A DNA stretch of 64,000 nucleotides, from positions 1 to 64,000 of the forward strand of contig DATDBU010000180.1 in NCBI GenBank assembly GCA_036524675.1, in the 5' to 3' direction. The notes below the pieces were generated by a model. It worked only from the letters and a program-made list of their open reading frames with translations, did not search any database and was not told the DNA's origin. Each line of letters opens with the position of its first letter. Position 1 is the first letter of the stretch. Position numbers and translations under genes: made by a program. The stretch is from DATDAW01 sp036524675 (GTDB taxonomy: Bacteria; Verrucomicrobiota; Verrucomicrobiia; Chthoniobacterales; DASVRZ01). Shown piece after piece: positions 44,801 to 52,029 of the stretch.

Positions 44801-45082
44801 CTTGCCCGGAATGCTCCATTCCACGCTCTTGCTCAGCGCCGCAAAATGAATTTCCGGCCGCCGGCATCCGGCAAATCCCATGCCCGCCAAAGCAAGCGAC
44901 GCACCCATCAACTGCACGAAACTCCGGCGCGACAGACCGTCCATTTCCAGTTCCGCCGCACCCGCGGGAAATTCGCGTGTCAGCCATTCGCGGAACTTCG
45001 GCGTGTCGGCCAGTTCCTCGACGCTACGCCAGTATTTTTTCCCGGTCTTCGGTTCTGGCGGATGTTGAAAAGCGCGTTTCAT
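41879..45082 (-). CDS. actB: Alternative complex III subunit ActB, iron-sulfur / molybdopterin-fold protein
   Basis: 1067 residues from ATG 45082. A twin-arginine-like leader (GLSRRSFVQLMGASLALAG, then GFAGC, a lipobox-like Cys) precedes a molybdopterin-oxidoreductase fold that in ACIII carries no cofactor. The C-terminal third is a ferredoxin-like domain with CIGCNACVVACQAEN, CQQCENAPCETVCPV, CIGTRYCANNCPFKV and CTYC; known ACIII binds one [3Fe-4S] and three [4Fe-4S] clusters here. It receives electrons from ActC. Its start lies two bases after the actA stop side. Confidence 0.93.
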   Translation of the reverse strand: MKRAFQHPPEPKTGKKYWRSVEELADTPKFREWLTREFPAGAAELEMDGLSRRSFVQLMGASLALAGMGFAGCRRPEIHFAALSKSVEWSIPGKALYYTSAMPTRTGAVPLVVTTYDGRPTKIEGNPLHPASNGGTTVHAQTSILDLYNPDRSKVFLENGKESDRQKFEAYLAKLLPKHAADGGAGLAFLADVNNSPTRERLKQEILKKYPQAKWAVHDPTGSRQAEAVAAAFGLGVTLTPQIEKADVIVALDSDFLGADSESTEFARQFAVRRKPPTEGGGKMNRLYAVENRYTLTGGMADHRLRLKASQIPVFTVKLAEAVGRLTGNSFAVPLVEIALPVDQKWIEECAADLVSAKGRSLVFIGPRQPVATQILGFAINSFLGNIGQTITGFAQTVSPQISLAELVKAIQEKAVSTLFVLESNPAYTAPADLNFADALKNLADVVHLGLRTDETALVAKWHVPGTHYLESWSDALSPDGTYVPVQPMILPLFGGLSVNDVLAAVAGLKIPEGAELVKDTFSRIKEAVGSPSDWSAFLRNGYLETSTPAPAALNFSASLVGALSAPPEGIEIVFPPDYKIQDGAFIDNGWLQELPDPVTKLTWDNAALISRKMADKLGIGSPNNSDEEHLESEIIKITVAGRSLEVPVIVAPGHADDSITLTLGYGHAEGATGKVGHGSGFNAYQLVTTAAPYVAAASVEKTAKTYRLALTQEHNQMEGRAVVREATLEHFEEKPEFAKTMFMDSHIPPNISLYKNPDYTSPERKSPEQWGMVIDLNSCIGCNACVVACQAENNIPIVGKQQVINNREMHWLRIDRYFASAEDEHDETEPEMVMQPLGCQQCENAPCETVCPVNATVHSDDGLNVMVYNRCIGTRYCANNCPFKVRRFNFFNYNERPLEKTKIGPLPEAGGLYYGPLTKKGTEELIKMQKNPNVTVRIRGVMEKCTYCIQRIEDGRIQSRVKAGASDNLKIPTDSIKSACQQACAAEAITFGDLKDPDSRVAKLQDNPRRYRLLEYLNVRTRTSYFARIRNPNPKMPGAGKVAAIYAEAHAEGHGTQEHHAEEANH

Positions 45083-45084
45083 AT

Positions 45085-45747
45085 TTACCGGTGGCAACCG
45101 CCGCAATTTTCGGGCGGATGAATTTTCCACTGTTTCACCAGCTGCGTGCCCAGCTCGCGTTGGGCTTTGACCGGATCGTCGCCACTCGGCTTCCAATCCA
45201 AATTGAAGACTTCCTCAGTAGGCCGGACGTGTTTGGCCGGGTCGCGATGGCAATCAAGGCACCAGCTCATGCTCTGCGGCTCGTGCTTATAGACGACATC
45301 CATTTTGTTGATATTGCCGTGACAGCTCACGCAGCTCACGCCGCGATTCACATGCACCGAGTGATTGAAATATGCGTAATCCGGCACGTAATGAATTTTG
45401 ACCCACGGCAGCGGTTCGCCCGTTTCCCATGCCTTTCTGAGCTGCGCCAGCTTCGGATTGTTTTTCTGGATCTGACTGTGGCAATTCATGCACGTCTGCG
45501 CGGTGGGGATATTCGACGCGGCGGATACCTCCACATTGGAATGGCAATACCGACAGTCCATTCCGAGCTGGTTCACGTGGATATCGTGCTGAAACGGCAC
45601 CGGCTGATCCGGCTGATAGCCAACCTGGGTGTACTTCGGAGTGAAAAAATATGCCACGGCAATGCTGACCAGCGCTCCGAGAACGGCGACACCTGTGATA
45701 ACTTGAACGGGAAGCCTGTTGGTCCAGCGGGGGAAGAGATTCGGCAT
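45085..45747 (-). CDS. actA: Alternative complex III subunit ActA, pentaheme cytochrome c
   Basis: 220 residues. One N-terminal helix (about 14-33) and exactly five CxxCH sites: CRYCH, CMNCH, CVSCH, CLDCH and CGGCH at the very C-terminus. It passes electrons out of the ActB clusters to ActE or a soluble carrier. First gene of the operon; its upstream region of about 400 bases holds the promoter. The FPRWTNRLPVQVI start is the usual one for the family. Confidence 0.93.
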   Translation of the reverse strand: MPNLFPRWTNRLPVQVITGVAVLGALVSIAVAYFFTPKYTQVGYQPDQPVPFQHDIHVNQLGMDCRYCHSNVEVSAASNIPTAQTCMNCHSQIQKNNPKLAQLRKAWETGEPLPWVKIHYVPDYAYFNHSVHVNRGVSCVSCHGNINKMDVVYKHEPQSMSWCLDCHRDPAKHVRPTEEVFNLDWKPSGDDPVKAQRELGTQLVKQWKIHPPENCGGCHR

Positions 45748-46162
45748 GGGACAGAGTCAGGTCAGGCGCCAAGGGCTCCCGGTGGCGGGTAAAAACTGCA
45801 CGGCCATTTTGTGTGAGGGGAATTCACGTTCGCTGGGGGGCTTGATGTGACTTTGTCTTCGGACCTTCTCCGGTCTCGGGCCTCAAGCGCCAAACCGGCG
45901 CCGAGGATACGAATCCGCAGGTCGTTATCAATTATTTTCCGGCAAGCCTTTTGAGGATCGAATCGGGGGAACGAGGCTGTCATATCCCTCTCCGGTTCGC
46001 CACTTGGGGCCAGTCGGAATGGAGTGAAAGTAAAGTATTACATTTTCTTATAAGCAACCTAATTTTCCGCCGGATTTGAGAAAGTTGTCAAAAAGAGGAC
46101 ATCGCAGATTCCTTCATGCAAAAAGGCCCTCGCGGGACCGCTGAAAGGCTATTTTCCTTTTC
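45748..46162. other. Divergent promoter region of the ACIII operon
   Basis: About 415 bases between actA (minus) and the methyltransferase (plus). An AT-rich stretch around 46028-46065 (TAAAGTATTACATTTTC) stands out from the GC-rich surroundings and is a likely promoter area. A minus-strand frame at 45762-45983 encodes a low-complexity peptide and is not supported as a gene. Confidence 0.4.
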
Positions 46163-46969
46163 ATGAACGACTCCGATTTTCAGGCAAACACGGAACGATT
46201 TACCGGGTTTGCCGCTCTGTACGATGAATTCCGCCCCTCCCCTCCTGCTCTTCTGGCGGATTTGCTCACCCAAATTACACGGGTGTCGAAACCGGCGCTT
46301 GTCGTCGATCTGGGCTCTGGAACTGGACTTTCGACGCGTTATTGGCTCGGTCGGGCCGGCAAAACCGTCGGCATCGAACCCACGGATGCGATGCTCGAAT
46401 GCGCCGAATTCATTGGCGGTAACGGCATCGAATATCGCAAAGGCTTTTCCCACGCGACTGGACTGCCGGACGACTGCGCGGAAATCGTGACGTGCTCGCA
46501 GGCGCTGCATTGGATGGACCCGCTACCGACGTTTCAGGAAGTCGCACGGATTCTCAAACCCGGCGGAGTCTTCGTTGCATTGGACTATGATTTTCCACCT
46601 CTAACCACATCTTGGGAAACCGATCTCGCCTATTCTGAGATGGATCGGATTGCCGGACGCCTTGAGATCAAACATGGCGTCTCAGATGGCCTGAAACGCT
46701 GGGACAAATCCGGTCACTTTGGACGAATGCAAGAGAGCGGTTGTTTTCGCTACGTTCGTGAAGTTGTCGTGCAACACATCGACAAAGGCAATTCGGAGCG
46801 TCTCGTGGGCCTGGCCCTGAGTCAGGGAGGCGTCCAATCCCTCCTCAAAGCCGGTCTTTCGGAAGCGAACATTGGTATCGACCGCCTTCGTGAACTCGCT
46901 GAAACCAAACTCGGCCCTCATCCCAAACTCTGGTTCTGGAGTTCCAGAATCCGGCTGGGTATTGTCTAA
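46163..46969 (+). CDS. SAM-dependent methyltransferase
   Basis: 268 residues. Class I Rossmann methyltransferase: the SAM loop VVDLGSGTGLSTRYW, the acidic residue in VGIEPTDAMLE, then QALHWMDPLPTFQEVARILKPGGVFVALDYD. The A-L-H-W-M-D motif is typical of the trans-aconitate / Methyltransf_11 group acting on small molecules. No partner genes define a substrate. Starts ATG 46163. Confidence 0.8.
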   Translation: MNDSDFQANTERFTGFAALYDEFRPSPPALLADLLTQITRVSKPALVVDLGSGTGLSTRYWLGRAGKTVGIEPTDAMLECAEFIGGNGIEYRKGFSHATGLPDDCAEIVTCSQALHWMDPLPTFQEVARILKPGGVFVALDYDFPPLTTSWETDLAYSEMDRIAGRLEIKHGVSDGLKRWDKSGHFGRMQESGCFRYVREVVVQHIDKGNSERLVGLALSQGGVQSLLKAGLSEANIGIDRLRELAETKLGPHPKLWFWSSRIRLGIV

Positions 46970-46998
46970 TGCTTCTCGTCCCAACAACAGCGGTCTTT

Positions 46999-47080
46999 CC
47001 CTCCTCGTTCTCGTAATCGTCCCTCGTCCTCGAGCGCGGTGGCTTCGAGGACACGCAGGAGAACGAAGGACGAGGACGAA
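46999..47080. repeat. Foldback repeat between methyltransferase and permease genes
   Basis: A left arm rich in TCGTYC units (CCTCCTCGTTCTCG, TCGTCCCTCGTCCTCGAG) and a right arm with the complementary units (CTTCGAGGAC, GGAGAACGAAGGACGAGGA) fold on each other with a GC loop. It sits 28 bases after the methyltransferase stop and may end its transcript. Confidence 0.5.
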
Positions 47081-47131
47081 CTGCACCATTTATCAGAGCA
47101 GAAATAATCCTTCCTACTACATCCTTTCCAC

Positions 47132-47923
47132 ATGCGCCGATACTGGCAGATTTTCTGGATTATGCTTCGCAACTCCCTGATCCGGGAGATGAACTTCAAG
47201 GCGAATTTCCTCCTGTGGCTGGCTGTCGAGTTCCTGTGGTTCGCCGGACAGATCCTATTCATCGAAGCGCTGTTCCAGTACGTGGACAAAATCGGCGATT
47301 GGACTAAATGGCAGGTCGTGCTGCTCGTCGGCACGCACCAAATCATCGGACAGATCTTCCAACTTTTCTTCTACGCCAACGTTGCCAACCTTCCGGAACT
47401 CGTTCGCACCGGGCGCCTCGATTTCTTGTTGCTCCAGCCGATCGATTCCCAATTCGCCGTTTCCGTCCGCCAATTCGGCCTCGACAGCCTCGTCAACATG
47501 ACCGCTGGCATAGCCATCGTCGGCTATTCCCTTTTCCGACTGGGAATCCAGCCGTCAGTGGCGCAGGTCGCGGTTTACATCGTCGCCTGCGGGCTTGGCG
47601 TGGCGATCCACTACGCCATTTTCCTGGCGCTGGCGTCGGCCAGCTTTTGGATCGTTCGGGCCCAGGGAATGTTGCGCGGCTACTACAGTTTGTCCGAACT
47701 GGCGAGATATCCGGACGTGGTCTTTCGCGGTATTTTCCGGTTCACGTTCAGCTGGCTCATTCCGATCATCATCGTCGCGAACACCCCCGCGCGTGTGCTT
47801 TTCGGCCTTGGCGAAACAGGCTGGCGCCTGGTGCACCTCGCCCTGGCAGCGACATTGGTCGTTGTGTTGAGCCGCATTTTCTGGCTGTGGGCCCTGCGGA
47901 GGTATTCGAGCGCGAGCAGTTGA
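47132..47923 (+). CDS. ABC-2 family transport permease (COG3694-like)
   Basis: 263 residues, six helices. Starts MRRYWQIFWIMLRNSLIREMNFKANFL, with RTGRLDFLLLQPIDSQF in the cytosolic loop, the pattern of the uncharacterised ABC-2 permeases that pair with a second permease and an ATPase. No ATPase or partner permease lies in the window, so either its partners are elsewhere or the set has been split. Substrate unknown. Confidence 0.75.
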   Translation: MRRYWQIFWIMLRNSLIREMNFKANFLLWLAVEFLWFAGQILFIEALFQYVDKIGDWTKWQVVLLVGTHQIIGQIFQLFFYANVANLPELVRTGRLDFLLLQPIDSQFAVSVRQFGLDSLVNMTAGIAIVGYSLFRLGIQPSVAQVAVYIVACGLGVAIHYAIFLALASASFWIVRAQGMLRGYYSLSELARYPDVVFRGIFRFTFSWLIPIIIVANTPARVLFGLGETGWRLVHLALAATLVVVLSRIFWLWALRRYSSASS

Positions 47924-48114
47924 GCGAAACTGGTCTACGCCACCCCGTAGCGGCCGTCTGCGACCGTCGTCCCTGAAAAGGAAATCAACTCGCGCCTGCG
48001 CTATTTCTGCGCATCTCGGGCAAATCGGCACGAGCCAAACGCGGAATTTTTCCTTGCCCGTCGGCCGGTCCGCTGCATAGTAAGGGCCCGACTTTTGCCG
48101 GACTGTTTGGAAAT

Positions 48115-48190
48115 GGGGGTATAGCTCAGTTGGTAGAGCGTCTCGTTCGCAATGAGAAGGCCAGGGGTTCGAATCCCCTTACCTCCACCA
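48115..48190 (+). tRNA. tRNA-Ala, anticodon CGC
   Basis: 76 bases including an encoded CCA. The acceptor arms GGGGGTA and TACCTCC pair over seven positions with one G-U. D stem GCTC/GAGC; anticodon stem TCTCG/TGAGA with loop TTCGCAA, so anticodon CGC reading GCG; T arm AGGGG-TTCGAAT-CCCCT. It reads Ala GCG codons, which are common in the GC-rich genes just downstream. Confidence 0.95.
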
Positions 48191-48196
48191 CTTTAA

Positions 48197-48442
48197 GTGG
48201 CTGAAGCGAAAATGTGGTGGTACCCCGATAATGGTGGCATGCCGACTTCGAGCCCCAATCGACTGCGGACATCGCCAGCGTTGAAAGGTCCGCGCAAACG
48301 CAATGGCTCTTGGGGCCAGATGGACAAGCTCGTCCCGAATCTCTTCCGCAAACCGACCGGCGTGTATTTCGGCTGCAAGAAAATCGGGGGTGTCCGGGCG
48401 CATTCATTCGTTGGAAACTTGCGACCGGCGGACCGCCGATAG
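48197..48442 (+). pseudogene. Possible relic of a tyrosine recombinase N-terminus next to tRNA-Ala
   Basis: The frame contains the segment DKLVPNLFRKPTGVYFGCK, then KIGGVRAHSFVGNLRPADRR, ending at TAG. Its pattern (Pro-Asn-Leu-Phe-Arg, Gly-Val-Tyr-Phe, then Leu-Arg-x-Ala-Asp-Arg-Arg) resembles the N-terminal arm-binding region of Verrucomicrobia-type integrases from memory. It begins only seven bases after the tRNA's CCA, a common integration site. No catalytic part remains. The remaining 100 bases to the thiolase show nothing recognisable. The call is tentative. Confidence 0.35.
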
Positions 48443-48544
48443 GCGCTGAGGAGCTACGGGGACCGAAAAGCTTCCCGGATGATCACTCTCGCTCGTTGAG
48501 GAGCGGAGGCGACGGGGCTAAGGGTTTAGTGGGGTGACTTCGTG

Positions 48545-49744
48545 ATGAGTGAACCTTGCTACGTTGTGGGTGCAGCGCGCACCGATTTTTTGCGGAACCT
48601 CCGCAAGGAGGGAAAGACCATCCGGCACCTTATCGTCGAAGCAGGCGCCGCGGCCATTGCCGACGCGGGGATTGATCCGGGCGCGATCGAAGCGGCGATC
48701 GTCGGAAATTTCGCCGGCGGGCTTTTCACGCGGCAGCTTCACCTCGGCGCTTTCGTGACGGAGATCGACTCCGCGCTCCGCGGGATTCCGACGATGCACG
48801 TGGAGGCGGCGTGCGCCTCGGGCGGCGTGGCCGTGCTCACGGCCGCGCAACAGATCATGGGCGGACTGCGCGAAGTCGTCCTCGTCATCGGCGCCGAGCA
48901 ACAAAAGACGATGCCGCCCGCGGAAGGCGCAGACGTGCTCGGTGCGGCCGCCGATTACCACGAAGAGCGCGCCCGTCACGGCGACTTCATGTTTCCAAAG
49001 CTCTTCGCCCGCATCGCGCAGCAGTATGCGAAACGCTACGGATTGAGCGAAGCGCAGCTCGCGAAGGTCGCGGTGAAAAGCCGCGCGCACGCTCGTCTCA
49101 ACCCGCTCGCGCAAATGCGGGACACCGGCCTGACGATCGAGCAAGCATCCGTAGCGAGCGAGGTAAACCCGTTCATCGCGCCGCCGCTCAAAGTCAGCGA
49201 CTGCTCGCAGATCACCGATGGCTCCGCCGCGCTGGTGCTCTGTTCGCAACGTTTCCTCGACCGCCTGCGCCCGCACCATGCCGTGCGCCTGCTCGGCTAT
49301 GGCCATACGACGGACTATCTCCCGCTCGAAAAAAAGGACGTTCCGGACTTCCCGATTGCCGCCAGCGCCGCCGCTCATGCTTACCGGATGGCCGGTGTGG
49401 GCCCCAGCGATATTCATGGCGCCGAGGTGCACGACTGCTTCTCGATCTCCGAGATCGTGCAATACGAACTGCTCGGTTTCGCGGAGCCGGGCAAAGGTAT
49501 GGAGCTGTTCGAGAGCGGCGCGACGGCGCTGCCGGCAGGGCGGTGTCCGGTGAATGCCGGCGGCGGCCTGCTAGGCGACGGACATCCGGTCGGCGCCACC
49601 GGCGTGCGTCAGGTCGTCGAAGCGTATCAGCATCTCACGGGAAACGCTGGCATCCGGCAGATCGCGGGCGCAAAGCGTTTCCTCACCTGCAACATCGGCG
49701 GCAGCATCACCACAACCGTGGTGATGATCTGGGAAGCGGCGTAG
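48545..49744 (+). CDS. Thiolase-family acyl-CoA acetyltransferase (canonical active site)
   Basis: 399 residues. Catalytic Cys in VEAACASGGVAVL, His in VHDCFSISEIV, and GHPVGATGVRQ, with the C-terminal TCNIGGSITTTVV. This is the SCP2/thiolase subgroup. It cleaves 3-ketoacyl-CoA or condenses acetyl-CoA. It compares directly with the second thiolase at 59598, which lacks the Cys. ATG 48545 is used rather than the GTG three bases before it. Convergent to FabG, with a large foldback repeat between them. It starts a GC-richer segment. Confidence 0.88.
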   Translation: MSEPCYVVGAARTDFLRNLRKEGKTIRHLIVEAGAAAIADAGIDPGAIEAAIVGNFAGGLFTRQLHLGAFVTEIDSALRGIPTMHVEAACASGGVAVLTAAQQIMGGLREVVLVIGAEQQKTMPPAEGADVLGAAADYHEERARHGDFMFPKLFARIAQQYAKRYGLSEAQLAKVAVKSRAHARLNPLAQMRDTGLTIEQASVASEVNPFIAPPLKVSDCSQITDGSAALVLCSQRFLDRLRPHHAVRLLGYGHTTDYLPLEKKDVPDFPIAASAAAHAYRMAGVGPSDIHGAEVHDCFSISEIVQYELLGFAEPGKGMELFESGATALPAGRCPVNAGGGLLGDGHPVGATGVRQVVEAYQHLTGNAGIRQIAGAKRFLTCNIGGSITTTVVMIWEAA

Positions 49745-50067
49745 GCGGCTCTTCCCAGAGCCGCTTGGGCTGGAGCGGTTAAAGTAATTTTGTAGCCGAT
49801 TTAAGCCGCGGAGCGGCGGAAACGTGAATAGCCGTGGTCGAGCGAAGCGAGGCCACGGAGAGGACAGCGGAAGCGAAAGCCGCGGAGCGGCGCAACCTCG
49901 ATCGATGATAGCTGTCCCCGGTTCGCCGCTCCGCGGCTACGGCGTTCTTTTCGAAACACCGTGGCCTCGCTTCGCACGGCCACGGCTATTCAAGTCGCCC
50001 GCTCCACGGCTGCACTGCAACTTAAACCACTCTCGCGCTCGCACGTGCGGCTCTGGGAAGACCCGCC
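49744..50067. repeat. Nested inverted repeat between convergent thiolase and fabG
   Basis: The outer arms GGCGGCTCTTCCCAGAGCCG and its complement near 50047-50067 pair over 21 bases with one mismatch and abut both stop codons within a few bases. Inside are a second pair around the element GAATAGCCGTGG (49826 and near 49992), a third with AGCCGCGGAGCGGCG (49878-49892 and 49924-49939), and a GGACAGC/GCTGTCC pair. It is the largest foldback in the window and may act as a bidirectional terminator. No coding frame is supported. Confidence 0.75.
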
Positions 50068-50071
50068 TACT

Positions 50072-50818
50072 TCACATGAAAAAGCCGCCGTTCACATTGA
50101 GCACCTGTCCCGTAATGTAGCCGGCGTCTTCCGAGCAAAGGAACAAGACCGCGTTCACCACGTCCTCGACGCTGCCAAAGCGGCCGATCGGGATTTCTGC
50201 CAGAAATCGTTGCGTCACCTCACCAGGCATGGAGCGCGTCATTTCGGTATCGATGAAGCCGGGCGCGACCGCATTTACAGTGATCTGCTGCCGGGCCAGT
50301 TCGCGCGCGGCTACTTTCGTCAGTGCGATGAGCCCCGCCTTGCTCGCGGCGTAGTTGGCCTGGCCAAACAAGCCGAGCTGTCCACTCACCGAGGCGAGGT
50401 TCACGATCCGCCCGCCGGGCCGGAGGAGCGGCAGCGCGCTTTGGATGCAGTGAAATGCGCCGGAGAGGTTCACGCGCAGCACGCTCTCCCATTCGTCCTC
50501 GCTCATCTTCCGGATCGTCCGGTCGCGCAGGATGCCGGCGTTGTTCACCAGGAGGTCGAGCGCTCCGCAATCCTGCTGGATCCGGCTCATCATCGTCTGC
50601 ACTTGCCCGGCATCGCTCACGTCGCACCCGACGGGGAGCGCGTTGGGTAGCGACGCAGCGACCGCTTCGGCATCGGCGCGGTTCCGCCCGTCCGGGTCGG
50701 CGACATAGTTCACCACACAACGCGCACCGCGCTCTCCGAGCGCTCGCAAGATTCCCGCGCCGATCCCGCGCGAACTGCCGGTGACCAACGCGACCTTCCC
50801 GGTGAAATCGTAAGGCAT
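50072..50818 (-). CDS. fabG: FabG-like 3-oxoacyl reductase (SDR family)
   Basis: 248 residues from ATG 50818 (MPYDFTGKVALVTG). The cofactor loop is VTGSSRGIGAGI, with the structural NAGILR and the catalytic YAASKAGL (Tyr and Lys); an Asn-Ser-x pattern precedes it (NLASVSGQLG). NADPH-dependent reduction or NAD-dependent oxidation at the beta position of acyl chains. It sits within an acyl-CoA catabolism cluster, so 3-hydroxyacyl-CoA dehydrogenase activity is more likely than fatty acid synthesis. In-frame codons above the ATG only translate the repeat leader. Confidence 0.88.
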   Translation of the reverse strand: MPYDFTGKVALVTGSSRGIGAGILRALGERGARCVVNYVADPDGRNRADAEAVAASLPNALPVGCDVSDAGQVQTMMSRIQQDCGALDLLVNNAGILRDRTIRKMSEDEWESVLRVNLSGAFHCIQSALPLLRPGGRIVNLASVSGQLGLFGQANYAASKAGLIALTKVAARELARQQITVNAVAPGFIDTEMTRSMPGEVTQRFLAEIPIGRFGSVEDVVNAVLFLCSEDAGYITGQVLNVNGGFFM

Positions 50819-50826
50819 CTGGAAAG

Positions 50827-50979
50827 TTGAGAGTTGAGGGTTGAGAGTTGAGAGGCGCGGTTTGGCGAGCGGCCTCCGGTTGGCGCAACGATTCGACGCA
50901 CGCTTTCGGCAATTCCGCGGCTCGCCTGACGACGCGCCTCTCAACTCTCAACTCTCAACCCTCAACTCTCAGCTCTCAA
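50827..50979. repeat. Inverted TTGAGAG heptamer repeats flanking the fabG/icmF promoter region
   Basis: Left arm (50827-50859) TTGAGAGTTGAGGG... and right arm (50933-50979) with units CTCAACT, CTCAACC, CTCAGCT. They are reverse complements of each other over about 33 bases, the right arm having one extra seven-base unit. They end a few bases before each start codon (fabG on the minus strand, icmF on the plus strand), so both mRNAs begin with the same pyrimidine-rich leader and no Shine-Dalgarno. About 73 bases of unique sequence between carry both promoters. Confidence 0.75.
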
Positions 50980-52029
50980 ATGGCCGAGCCGATTCGACTG
51001 CTCACCGCCGTGCCGATCTGTGACGGACACGACAGCGCGATCAACACGATTAATCTCGAGCTCATCCGCCACGGGATCGAGGTCGTGTATCTCGGCTATC
51101 ATCGCTCGACACGCGATATCGTCCGCGCGGCGATCCAGGAAGATGTGCGCGCGATCGGCATCTCCAGCTACAACGGCGGGCACGTCGAGTTTTTCGGCGA
51201 AGTGCTGGCGCTGCTGAAGAAGCAACACGCCGCGCACATCGGCGTCTTCGGCGGAGGCGGCGGCACCATCACCAGGGCCGACGCCGCGCGCCTGGAGCGC
51301 AAAGGCGTGGACCGCATTTTTTTTGCCGGAACGCCGCTGGCGGAGATCGTGAGTTTCGTGAAGGAACGTTACGGAGCCGCAACGCGGGCAATCCTGCCCG
51401 CGGCGCTTTCCACCTCGCGGGCAGGATTACCCGCGCGACGCATTGGCATCACCGGCCCGGGCGGTGCGGGGAAGACGACGCTCATCGACGAGCTCGTCCT
51501 TCGTCTGCTCACGGCAAATCCGCGCGCCCGCATCGCGATCCTTTCACACGATCCGAGCATTGTCGGCAAAGGCGCGCTGTTGGGCGACCGCGCGGCGATG
51601 ATTTATTCGCAAGACGATCGCGTCTTCATGCGCAGCCTCGCCACCCACGGGCGCGCGGGCGGCCTTTCGCCGGAAACGGCGCGCTGGCTGCGCAGGTTGA
51701 AGAGCAGCGGCGGATTCGATGTGATCTTCGCCGAGACAGTCGGCGTCGGGCAGGAGGCGCTGCCGTTTCGCGCGCGGGATTTTGACCAGACGGTCTTCGT
51801 TCTCGGCACGGACTACGGTGGTCGCCTGCAATTGCAAAAAATCGCGATGCTCGATGCCGCGGACATCGTTGTCGTCAACAAAGGCGATCTCGCCGGCGCC
51901 GCGACGGCCGTGGCCGAGATCGAACAGCGCATCGCCGTGAACCGGCGCGGCCAGCGCGTCATCGCCACCGTCGCGAAGCGTCATCGCGACCCGGGTGTGG
52001 ACCGGCTCTTCGAGGAGGTGCGCGTATGA
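50980..52029 (+). CDS. icmF: Cobalamin-binding domain fused to MeaB/ArgK-type G protein (IcmF N-terminal half)
   Basis: 349 residues. N-terminal B12-binding domain with CDGHDSAINTIN, the DGHD-type cobalamin motif, and EVVYLGYHRS; G domain with P-loop ITGPGGAGKTT, the EAETVGVGQ-equivalent FAETVGVGQEAL, and NKGDLAGA. These are the first two modules of the IcmF fusion (B12 domain, G chaperone, mutase), which here end with a stop overlapping the next start by ATGA. A REP palindrome pair is carried in frame in the linker (residues about 134-154). The G domain loads and protects the cofactor of the mutase. Confidence 0.85.
   Translation: MAEPIRLLTAVPICDGHDSAINTINLELIRHGIEVVYLGYHRSTRDIVRAAIQEDVRAIGISSYNGGHVEFFGEVLALLKKQHAAHIGVFGGGGGTITRADAARLERKGVDRIFFAGTPLAEIVSFVKERYGAATRAILPAALSTSRAGLPARRIGITGPGGAGKTTLIDELVLRLLTANPRARIAILSHDPSIVGKGALLGDRAAMIYSQDDRVFMRSLATHGRAGGLSPETARWLRRLKSSGGFDVIFAETVGVGQEALPFRARDFDQTVFVLGTDYGGRLQLQKIAMLDAADIVVVNKGDLAGAATAVAEIEQRIAVNRRGQRVIATVAKRHRDPGVDRLFEEVRV
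51380..51440. repeat. REP palindrome pair carried in frame in icmF
   Basis: Copies of the family unit CAACGCGGGCAATCC / TGCCCGCGG and CGCGGGCAGGATTACC are read as ATRAILPAALSTSRAGLPARR between the B12 and G domains. The usual TAAC start is CAAC here, and the frame is open, so no stop arises. Confidence 0.85.

Noticed and set aside
45762..45983. 73-residue minus-strand frame upstream of actA
   Set aside because: No family, poor composition, lies in the promoter region.
48126..48407. Minus-strand frame ending VRGFEPLAFSLRTRRSTN over the tRNA
   Set aside because: It is the antisense of tRNA-Ala plus flanks; peptides of this type are a classic false call on tRNA genes.
50827..50979. Considered as a CRISPR array because of regular repeats
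   Set aside because: The units are seven bases with no spacers, and no cas genes are in the window.
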